Assembly: GCA_045639085.1 (NCBI GenBank)
Contig: JAZUCM010000117.1
Location: forward strand, 1 to 29,282
DNA length: 29,282 nt
Source of the DNA: Gastranaerophilus sp045639085
GTDB lineage: Bacteria > Cyanobacteriota > Vampirovibrionia > Gastranaerophilales > Gastranaerophilaceae
Direction of reading: 5' to 3'
Position 1 is the first letter of the stretch. Every line of letters starts with the position of its first letter. Position numbers and translations under genes: made by a program. Shown one piece after another: positions 1-5,706 of this stretch. The notes beneath the pieces were generated by a model. The model saw nothing but the letters and a program-made list of their open reading frames with translations. It was not told the origin of the DNA and did no database searches.

Positions 1-105
1 GGGGGGGGCGCCTCAACAGCCTGATTATATTTGGATTTCAGCGACCTGTTTTGACGATTTTGTCGAATTTAACCTCCCTGATGAATGCATATTTGCTAAC
101 ACCAC

Positions 106-134
106 TTGAAAAACACAAGAAAATATGGTAAAAT
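106..134 (+). promoter_or_regulatory. Promoter of the prepilin-like gene
   Basis: A -35 box TTGAAA (106-111) and a -10 box TAAAAT (129-134) are separated by exactly 17 bases. The predicted start of transcription is near 141, and a strong ribosome binding site AGGAGG follows at 152-157, ahead of the ATG at 164. Bases 1-105 hold no gene that I can support. Confidence 0.6.
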
Positions 135-163
135 ACATGTATGAGAATAGCAGGAGGATTAAA

Positions 164-1135
164 ATGACAAAAAAACTTGGATTTACGATGGCAGAGATAC
201 TTTTATCACTAACGATAATCGGTGTCGTAGCAGCCATAACTCTGCCATCGCTCATGGCTAACATTAACGAACGGACTTGGAATACCCAACGTAAAGCCCT
301 TTACGCTCGCTTATCCCAAGCCATCGCGATGATGCCACAATTAAACGGGTACGGCGAGTATGAAGGAACAAACACGGATGGTTCTGTAACCGCAACAAAA
401 GACACGGCGGCTGAAACATTCTTGACCGAAGGCCTTTCAAAAGTCCTAAAAATCAACAACATTTGCGACGCGGCCCACCTGGCAGATTGTGGCATCGCAG
501 CGTCATTTACCAACCTTGCCGGTAGTGCAATTACTTGGCCAACGAAATTAAGTGAATTGAACAGTATGTTTACAAGTACTTATGAAACAGCCTCAAGTTC
601 CAAGTATACAAATCCACAAAAAAATATTAATACTAATGCTGTAGCGTTTGAAACCCAAAATGGTGAAACTATTGCATTGTATTATAATCCTTTCTGTATG
701 TATGATGAGGATATATGGCATTATAGCCAACCAAAGATGTGCGCAAATTTTATTTATGATTTAAATGGAAACAAGGGGCCTAATGCTGTTGGAAAAGATA
801 TCGGTTTTATTACTGCGTTATACCCGACAGACTCCAATGTTGTAGCGCCATTTCCATTAGCGACAGACGCAGCAAGTGGAACGACAGTTGTACAAACGGC
901 AGCCTCAGCTGCTTGTTCTGCGCAAGACACTGAAAGTAGACTTCCTAACAGGGATGAACTTTCAGCAATGTTTTATAACTGGAAACTTTTAGGAATTGAG
1001 ACCGGTCATTTTTGGTCTGGCTCTGTTGTTTCTTCTGGAGAGTCTGGCATGGCTTGGGGGCAAAGTTTTCGCTCGGGCTATCGTGATCCAAGTACCCGGT
1101 CTAACGCTTTCCGTGTAAGGTGTGTAAAACGTTAA
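164..1135 (+). CDS. Type IV prepilin-like protein with DUF1566-like C-terminus
   Basis: This is a 323-residue surface or pilus-like protein. The N-terminus is a class III (prepilin) signal: two Lys, then a short leader ending KKLG, then FTMAEILL with Glu at mature position 5 and a hydrophobic helix to about residue 30. A prepilin peptidase would cut between G and F. The middle is rich in Ser, Thr and Asn with paired Cys residues. The last 80 residues (from about 245) carry RLPNRDEL, FWSGS, an AWG block and a terminal VRCVKR, the layout of the DUF1566/Lcl C-terminal domain (C-type-lectin-like fold). The ATG at 164 is chosen over an upstream ATG at 125 because AGGAGG lies 6 bases before it and a promoter lies just upstream. 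It is a single-gene unit closed by the terminator at 1302-1332. The ligand is unknown. Confidence 0.8.
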   Translation: MTKKLGFTMAEILLSLTIIGVVAAITLPSLMANINERTWNTQRKALYARLSQAIAMMPQLNGYGEYEGTNTDGSVTATKDTAAETFLTEGLSKVLKINNICDAAHLADCGIAASFTNLAGSAITWPTKLSELNSMFTSTYETASSSKYTNPQKNINTNAVAFETQNGETIALYYNPFCMYDEDIWHYSQPKMCANFIYDLNGNKGPNAVGKDIGFITALYPTDSNVVAPFPLATDAASGTTVVQTAASAACSAQDTESRLPNRDELSAMFYNWKLLGIETGHFWSGSVVSSGESGMAWGQSFRSGYRDPSTRSNAFRVRCVKR

Positions 1136-1292
1136 AACCTTGTATGGGGCGGTCCAATGTATAGTACCGGCTTGTCTTGCTCGACTCGCAAGTAACGGCA
1201 ATTTCGCGTTTTGCCTACAGATTTGCATTCTTTGGCAAACACGCTCCAGCCTCAGCCCGCTCGCGCCAGCCGGCGCTGTGTGAAACGTTAAA
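1121..1292 (+). repeat. Short echo of the prepilin gene's 3' end
   Basis: The 16 bases spanning the last codons and stop of the prepilin gene (1121-1136) recur at 1277-1292 with one mismatch. In the second copy the frame reads RRCVKR-stop, against VRCVKR-stop in the gene. The DNA between is GC-richer than its surroundings and holds no supported gene. It may be the remnant of a second domain copy or a recombination tail. Confidence 0.45.
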
Positions 1293-1301
1293 TAATATTA
1301 T

Positions 1302-1332
1302 AGGCAGAAGGTATAAACCTTCTGCCTTTTTT
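1302..1332 (+). terminator. Rho-independent terminator after the prepilin-like gene
   Basis: A perfect 11-bp stem (AGGCAGAAGGT at 1302-1312, its complement at 1317-1327) closes a 4-base loop and is followed by five more T's. It ends prepilin transcription just before the next promoter at 1337. Confidence 0.85.
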
Positions 1333-1336
1333 ATAC

Positions 1337-1365
1337 TTGACATTGGATATCTTTGGGGATATACT
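1337..1365 (+). promoter_or_regulatory. Near-consensus promoter of the leader/membrane-protein unit
   Basis: TTGACA (1337-1342) and TATACT (1360-1365) are separated by 17 bases. The -35 is perfect and the -10 differs from TATAAT at one position. The predicted +1 is about 1372, which coincides with the ATG of the leader peptide. Confidence 0.75.
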
Positions 1366-1371
1366 TTGGGT

Positions 1372-1422
1372 ATGAATAAAAACATTTTATTAAATTTACA
1401 TTTTTCTTGGTGGCGCCTGTAG
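1372..1422 (+). CDS. Putative Trp-rich leader peptide
   Basis: This is a 16-residue reading frame, MNKNILLNLHFSWWRL, with two adjacent tryptophan codons (TGG at 1408-1410 and 1411-1413) three codons before the stop. It resembles E. coli TrpL, which also carries WWR just before its end. Its stop codon (1420-1422) overlaps the first stem of the attenuator structure. There is no separate ribosome binding site, and the ATG sits at the predicted transcription start, so translation would be leaderless or the true start of transcription lies a little upstream. Its role would be to sense charged tRNA-Trp, not to make a functional product. This is inferred from layout; a chance reading frame cannot be excluded. 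Confidence 0.6.
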   Translation: MNKNILLNLHFSWWRL

Positions 1423-1484
1423 TTCGTGCAGGTTAGCTTTGTTCATAAAATTTACGGCCTGCACAATTTGTTTGTGTAGGTTTT
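1416..1484 (+). promoter_or_regulatory. Putative tryptophan attenuator (alternative stems and terminator)
   Basis: Four segments can pair in mutually exclusive ways. Segment 1 (1416-1421) pairs with segment 2 (1427-1432) in a 6-bp stem with one G-U. Segment 2, extended to GTGCAGG at 1426-1432, pairs with segment 3 (CCTGCAC, 1458-1464) in a 7-bp antiterminator. Segment 3 (1458-1466) pairs with segment 4 (1472-1480) in a 9-bp stem with one G-U and a 5-base loop, followed by four T's (1481-1484). A ribosome stalled at the Trp codons 1408-1413 would cover segment 1 and free segment 2 to block the terminator. The T tract is short, so termination may be partial. The coding start of the next gene is 21 bases further on. 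Confidence 0.6.
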
Positions 1485-1505
1485 AAAGTTTATGAGGAAA
1501 AGAAA

Positions 1506-2687
1506 ATGTCTGTAAATTTAATAAATACATTAGCTCAACCGTTGAAAGCGACAGCGCGTTTTGTGAATTATCAAGAGAAGGCGAACGGGCTTTCCGGGTC
1601 GCGTTTTATTCAGGATACGGCGACGAATTTGGTTCCGAAGGCGACTTTTGCAAGAAGTAAGGCGGATTTGGCTGAAAATTCTTTTCTTGAGTTGGCTGAG
1701 AGCGGGTTGGTGTATTTCGTACCGACACTTTTAGGGGAAAAGATTTTTAGAAAACCTTTTACGAAAGGGCTTGCGCCTGAATTGAAAAAGCAGGTGGCGA
1801 CGCCGTTTGCACAGTTGGTTACGCAAAAGGGGGCTGTGGATAGGCGTGTTGTGGCTGCAAAAGCGGGTTTGGCGATGTGCGCGTTGGTTATTCCGATTGT
1901 TGAATTTTCGCTGAATTATTTCAAAAATCTTTTTACGTTGAAGGCTTTTAAACAGAGCGATTTTAATAATATTGCGAGCCTTTATAAAAAAGAAGAAGGC
2001 AAAGAGGTGCAAAATCGTGTAGAGAGTTCAGCTAAGAAGAATATCGGGCGGGCAGCTGTTGCTTGTGCGGCGAGTGTTGCAGGTGGATTTTTGATGGCGA
2101 AAAAGGGCGCTAATTCAAGAGTTTTGCAAAATTTTGGTGAAGTGATTTTGGCGCCGGGAACGAAATTTTTTAAGAAAAATGAAAAGGCTCAGAAGTTTTT
2201 TGATAAATATTGTGGATTAGATTTTAATGGTGAAAATGGCAAGTTGGCATTGAGTCGCGGACAGTTAACATCTTGTGTGATGATTGGCGGTTTGGGGTAT
2301 TTTGGGGCGGCAAAAGATAGAGGGCGGCAGAATTTTCTGGAAACACTTTTCCGTTATCCGCTGGTTGGATTTTACGTGATTACGGGTTCTGAGCTTTTCG
2401 AAGATGGGTTTAAACGCTTGTTGAAAAAGGCTGGTAAGTGCAAAGAAACGCTCGGTGAGGGCTTGAAGGTTCCGACGATGGAAGAGTTGCCGAAATTGGC
2501 TGAAAAGCTTGCAAAAGAGCGCGGAACTGATATGACAAAAGAATATAAGAAATTGACTAAACAAAAATGTTTGATTAGTGGTGTGCCGTACTTGTTTAGC
2601 ATTGGCGTGATGGGATTTTTTGTGGCGGGAGTTTCAAACCTTTTCACGAAATATAGATTTACCAAAGAAGAGTCGCAAAAGGCTTAA
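1506..2687 (+). CDS. Hypothetical membrane protein behind the trp-type leader
   Basis: I do not recognise the family. The 393-residue protein has hydrophobic segments near residues 118-135 (LAMCALVIPIVEF), 185-198 (AAVACAASVAGGFLM), 256-268, 283-295 and 356-375 (VPYLFSIGVMGFFVAGVSNLF), separated by Lys/Glu-rich stretches. There is no signal peptide. It contains no tryptophan at all, in keeping with expression under Trp starvation, although another unknown protein in this window (23738-24694) also lacks Trp. GAGGAAAAG precedes the ATG and acts as ribosome binding site. It resembles in general style the membrane proteins at 16907 and 17938, without a clear alignment. It is convergent with, and overlaps by 4 bases, the HxlR gene. 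Known Trp transporter families (TnaT, TrpP, AroP types) do not match what I see. Confidence 0.75.
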   Translation: MSVNLINTLAQPLKATARFVNYQEKANGLSGSRFIQDTATNLVPKATFARSKADLAENSFLELAESGLVYFVPTLLGEKIFRKPFTKGLAPELKKQVATPFAQLVTQKGAVDRRVVAAKAGLAMCALVIPIVEFSLNYFKNLFTLKAFKQSDFNNIASLYKKEEGKEVQNRVESSAKKNIGRAAVACAASVAGGFLMAKKGANSRVLQNFGEVILAPGTKFFKKNEKAQKFFDKYCGLDFNGENGKLALSRGQLTSCVMIGGLGYFGAAKDRGRQNFLETLFRYPLVGFYVITGSELFEDGFKRLLKKAGKCKETLGEGLKVPTMEELPKLAEKLAKERGTDMTKEYKKLTKQKCLISGVPYLFSIGVMGFFVAGVSNLFTKYRFTKEESQKA

Positions 2688-3037
2688 ACTTTGCTCCCGT
2701 TTTGCTTTTCGAGGAGTTTGACGAAATATTGGTAATCGGTTCCCCAGCTTGCCATCGCGTTTAAGACGGGCAAAAGGCTGTAGCCGACGTTGGTTAGAGT
2801 GTATTCGACTTTTGGTGGGATTGTGTTGTAGACTTTTCGCTCGACTATACCTTCTTTTTCAAGGTTTCTTAGAGTGGTTGTTAAAACTTTTTGCGTAATG
2901 CCTTCTACTGATTTTTTTAGTTCTCCAAAACGTTTTGTCCCGGTGAGTAAATCCCGTATTATCAAGGCTTTCCAGCGTTGGCCCACCATTAAAAGGGTCG
3001 TTTCGACAGGGCACTTAGGAAGGTCGTTATATCCCAT
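2684..3037 (-). CDS. HxlR-family transcriptional regulator
   Basis: This is a 117-residue winged-helix repressor or activator of the HxlR (MarR-like) family, at the normal family length. The sequence shows the N-terminal CPVETTLLMVGQRWKALIIRDL block with the family's single Cys near residue 9, the recognition region GITQKVLTTTLRNLEKEGIVER, and the wing KVEYTLTNVGYSLLPVL. HxlR proteins often respond to oxidants or electrophiles through that N-terminal Cys; whether this one does is inference. It has its own promoter overlapping the end of the upstream HAD gene and a palindrome at the transcription start, suggesting autoregulation. Unusually, no divergent target gene lies beside it. Confidence 0.9.
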   Translation of the reverse strand: MGYNDLPKCPVETTLLMVGQRWKALIIRDLLTGTKRFGELKKSVEGITQKVLTTTLRNLEKEGIVERKVYNTIPPKVEYTLTNVGYSLLPVLNAMASWGTDYQYFVKLLEKQNGSKV

Positions 3038-3050
3038 AAAATCTCCTATA

Positions 3051-3065
3051 GTATCTGAATGATAC
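3051..3065 (-). promoter_or_regulatory. Palindromic operator of the HxlR gene
   Basis: GTATC and GATAC form an inverted repeat around a 5-base centre (3051-3065), with further partial symmetry outside (CTATA to the left, TATAG to the right). It sits on the predicted transcription start of the HxlR gene, so binding there would block initiation. Confidence 0.5.
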
Positions 3066-3066
3066 C

Positions 3067-3095
3067 AGTATAGCAGAAAAATTAAAATTTGACAA
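3067..3095 (-). promoter_or_regulatory. Promoter of the HxlR gene
   Basis: On the minus strand TTGTCA (3095-3090) and TATACT (3072-3067) lie 17 bases apart, followed by AGGAG and the ATG at 3037. The -35 box lies within the last codons of the HAD gene. Confidence 0.65.
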
Positions 3096-3885
3096 ATTTT
3101 TCGATTGCTTTAATCCAACCCCCGTTGTCGACAGTGTCTGTAATATGAGTGGCAACGGCTTTGAGTTCCGGGGTTGCGTTGCCCATTGCGACGCGAATTC
3201 CGCCGGCCTGTAAGAGGGCAATGTCGTTGTTTTGGTCGCCGATTGTTAAGACTTCGTCGTCACCCAGATTGTAATATTTTTGTAAAAATTTTACGGCATC
3301 GCATTTGTTGGCTTCTCTGTGCGAAATTTCGCAAAAATACGGAGTGGATTTGACGATAAAGCAGTTTGGAAATTGGGTTTCCAATTGTTTTACCCAGCTT
3401 GTAACGCGTTCAGGGTTGTCGTAGTCGACAGCAAGAAGTTTGCTGGCGTACGCCGGTTTTAAATCATCAAAATTTACGATTTCATAGGGGACATTTTGTT
3501 CTTTTGAGTAGCGTTGGATAAATTTGTTTTCATTCTCTGCGTAGAGTTTGTCGTTTGTATAAAGTTGCAGATGGATGTTGTTTTTTCGTGCCCATTGTAC
3601 GGCTTTTTGGATGCAATCTTTGTCCAGTGTTTTTTGGTAAATAATCTCACCGCTGTGTGTGTTAATTTGGCCGCCTTGATAGGATACGAGAGGGTTTTTC
3701 ATCTCAAGTTGGTTGTAGATTTTTTTTGCGGCTTGGTGCATTCGGCCTGTTACTAAACAAACTTTAACACCGCTGGTTTCGAGGTTTCTAAGGCACTCCA
3801 TGAGTCCAGCGGGACAAGTGTAGTCTTTTTTTAATAATGTTCCGTCGATGTCGGTCGCGATAAGTTTTATTGTTTTTCTTTCCAT
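3082..3885 (-). CDS. Cof-type HAD-IIB phosphatase
   Basis: This 267-residue hydrolase is of the haloacid dehalogenase superfamily, Cof/YidA type, at the usual length. Motif I is DIDGTLL near residue 12, with the nucleophile and acid/base Asp. Motif II is LVTGR near residue 44. Lys of motif III lies in the cap-proximal half. Motif IV is GDQNNDIALLQ near residue 216, followed by the characteristic VAMGNATPELKAVA. The insert between motifs II and III is the C2B cap. Such enzymes dephosphorylate sugar phosphates, nucleotides or cofactor intermediates, and the substrate cannot be told from sequence. Its ATG overlaps the stop of the HEAT-like gene by one base (TAATG), so the two are probably translationally coupled. 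Confidence 0.9.
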   Translation of the reverse strand: MERKTIKLIATDIDGTLLKKDYTCPAGLMECLRNLETSGVKVCLVTGRMHQAAKKIYNQLEMKNPLVSYQGGQINTHSGEIIYQKTLDKDCIQKAVQWARKNNIHLQLYTNDKLYAENENKFIQRYSKEQNVPYEIVNFDDLKPAYASKLLAVDYDNPERVTSWVKQLETQFPNCFIVKSTPYFCEISHREANKCDAVKFLQKYYNLGDDEVLTIGDQNNDIALLQAGGIRVAMGNATPELKAVATHITDTVDNGGWIKAIEKFVKF

Positions 3886-5048
3886 TAGAGTGCCTCGATT
3901 ACGGAGTGAATATTTTTGTCTGTAACACCTGATAGAGCAATGGATTTAGTTGATTCATCCCAAGCTCCGAGTTTTTTGAGTATTTCTGCTGATTTTAGGA
4001 TTATTGTTTGATTTTGTGCGCAAAGGAGTTTTGTAACGGCATCCGTATTTGTGGTGAAATCCAGAGCGGTAAAGACGAACGGGCTATTTTCATTTAATTC
4101 TTCGTCTGTGAGCTGTGGGATTTTTGCGCTATTCAGAAGTTTTTTGATTTCAAAGACTTCATTTTTTGTGTTTTTGTCTTCGTCGAAAAGATACTCATCG
4201 TTTTCGGTAAGAGTGTTAAATTTTTCCTGTGCGTTGGTCAAAACTGTTGCAATTGCTGAATTTTTTGTCACCGATTGAACAAGTTTTTTTAAAATTTCGT
4301 ACAAATTGTAGTCAAAAATTGATGCCAGTGGAAGAATTTCGGCCAAACCGTTAACGATGTGGTTCAGAACAAGAAGTCCGTGTGTTCGGTTGCGGTTGAA
4401 AAGTTCGAAAAGGTCGATCAAATAAGGGATTTCGCCCGCGATATTTTCAGCCATTGTAGATTTTTGCATTGCGTCAATGATTCCTGCGACGGCGTTTTTG
4501 TCGCCGTATGCGACAAGAAAATTTATGGCGCTAAATTGCTCAAAATCATCGTCAGATGAGAGCTTCTCCAGTGCATGACTATAAACCTCTTTGTCCCCAA
4601 ATTGTCCCAATGTTACTGCACAGTTTGTTGCCAAATTTTCATTTTCGCTGAATGCATATTTGTTCAAAAGTGGCAATGCAAGTGAATCTTGTATGTGCGC
4701 GAAGTATTTTGCGCAGTATGTTTTTTCATCATCTGTGCCGTTTTCGAATATCTCAAGGATTTCGTCTGTTAAATCTTCGTTTGCAAATTTCGCCAATGTT
4801 GAAACAATAAATTCTTCGTATGATGGTGAATAAATTTTTAAAAACGCCAAAAGATTTCTGTAATTCGTTGAATTACAAGCGTTTTGAAGTCTTTGTGCAA
4901 CGTTGTATTTGACAAAATCAAACAAAAAATCATCTTGTTTTACGAGTTCTTCAAAAAGATTAACATCAGAGGAGTTAATCAATTGATACGCAACCTGCTC
5001 GTAGTCAGATTTGTTTTTGCTTGTTAATTTTTTGATTGCGTCGTTCAT
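3885..5048 (-). CDS. HEAT-like helical repeat protein
   Basis: This 387-residue protein has no catalytic motif that I recognise. From about residue 85 to 195 it shows paired helices of HEAT/PBS-lyase type, each about 30 residues (for example ALPLLNKYAFSENENLATN, then CAVTLGQFGDKEVYSHALEKL, then AINFLVAYGDKNAVAGI). Such repeats usually act as protein-binding scaffolds. It has no signal peptide or membrane segment, so it is probably cytoplasmic. It sits between, and overlaps by one base with, the DprA-like gene upstream and the HAD gene downstream, which suggests one operon. In cyanobacteria some HEAT/PBS-lyase proteins serve phycobilin attachment; nothing here supports that role. Confidence 0.75.
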   Translation of the reverse strand: MNDAIKKLTSKNKSDYEQVAYQLINSSDVNLFEELVKQDDFLFDFVKYNVAQRLQNACNSTNYRNLLAFLKIYSPSYEEFIVSTLAKFANEDLTDEILEIFENGTDDEKTYCAKYFAHIQDSLALPLLNKYAFSENENLATNCAVTLGQFGDKEVYSHALEKLSSDDDFEQFSAINFLVAYGDKNAVAGIIDAMQKSTMAENIAGEIPYLIDLFELFNRNRTHGLLVLNHIVNGLAEILPLASIFDYNLYEILKKLVQSVTKNSAIATVLTNAQEKFNTLTENDEYLFDEDKNTKNEVFEIKKLLNSAKIPQLTDEELNENSPFVFTALDFTTNTDAVTKLLCAQNQTIILKSAEILKKLGAWDESTKSIALSGVTDKNIHSVIEAL

Positions 5049-5626
5049 TAATCTAAATAGAACACAGTAATAACTTTGTGGCCTTCTTCTGCGTATTGAA
5101 CGGCGCTGTGCAAAGTTTTACTTGTGTGCGATAAGAAACAAATAAGTTGGTTACAATCGTCAATAATTTCTCTGTTGCAAACTCTTGAAGCGTCGGCAAG
5201 AGTCATCATTGCGCGGTCTGAGTGTTCAACGATGTTCGGGACCCCGATTAATTGGTTTTGGACGTCGCTTGGTTGTTGGCCGATAGTTTGCGGCAAAATA
5301 ACTTTTAATTTATCCGGGTTAGCTTTCATTGCGCCACGAATAGCAGCAGCGTTTGTTCCTGAAGAACCGCCGGATGTGATAATTGTATTGCCTTGCATAA
5401 CGAGTGCCATTGCAAGGGTTTCGATTGTTTGTTGGTGAGTGATAGGAAGATTACGGCTTCCGATAATAGCAATTTTTTTCGCCGACTGTTGGATTGTCGC
5501 AAGTTCCATAGCCAATTCATCATAGGCATCAGGGCTGTCGTCTGCACGGTCTAAATCATCTAGCGGAACCATAATTGAAGGTTGTTGATTTTCTTTTTCA
5601 TCATCTGTGCTTAACAATATTTCCAT
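5048..5626 (-). CDS. Short DprA-like (SLOG/Rossmann) protein
   Basis: This 192-residue protein has a DprA/SMF-type Rossmann domain. It shows IAIIGSRNLPITH at about residue 52, a glycine-rich loop (TSGGSSGTNAAAIRGAM) at about 85, CNREIIDDCNQLICF at about 150 and a final HKVITVFYLD strand. It lacks the extra N- and C-terminal domains of full DprA. It closely resembles, from memory, the roughly 170-180-residue cyanobacterial proteins annotated 'DNA recombination-mediator protein A', including the PITHQ motif and the FYxD ending. DprA loads RecA on single-stranded DNA in transformation; that role is not established for this short form. The first 45 residues are acidic and probably disordered. AAGGAAG precedes the ATG, and the gene is divergent from pcrA. 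Confidence 0.8.
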   Translation of the reverse strand: MEILLSTDDEKENQQPSIMVPLDDLDRADDSPDAYDELAMELATIQQSAKKIAIIGSRNLPITHQQTIETLAMALVMQGNTIITSGGSSGTNAAAIRGAMKANPDKLKVILPQTIGQQPSDVQNQLIGVPNIVEHSDRAMMTLADASRVCNREIIDDCNQLICFLSHTSKTLHSAVQYAEEGHKVITVFYLD

Positions 5627-5642
5627 ATCATCTTCCTTTTGA

Positions 5643-5671
5643 TTGCATTCTGTATTTTACTGTTCTATAAT
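5643..5671 (+). promoter_or_regulatory. Promoter of pcrA
   Basis: TTGCAT (5643-5648) and a perfect TATAAT (5666-5671) are separated by 17 bases. The expected start is near 5678, about 30 bases before the ATG at 5707. Confidence 0.65.
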
Positions 5672-5706
5672 AATAGCATAAAAATTTAATTTTGGGAATA
5701 CGGGAT

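Noticed and set aside
1..8. Run of eight G at the window start
   Set aside because: It is at the very edge and looks like a contig end or sequencing artefact; no biological reading is supported.
1137..1300. Template repeat for a diversity-generating retroelement
   Set aside because: Apart from the last 16 bases, it does not align to the prepilin's 3' region by eye, and no reverse transcriptase is nearby.
1177..1422. 81-residue plus-strand frame
   Set aside because: It crosses the terminator and promoter and has no ribosome binding site or family. Only its last 17 codons, from the ATG at 1372, are plausible as the leader peptide.
2372..2665. Minus-strand frames within the 1506-2687 gene
   Set aside because: They have no ribosome binding site or family resemblance; the plus-strand gene has a promoter, leader and ribosome binding site.
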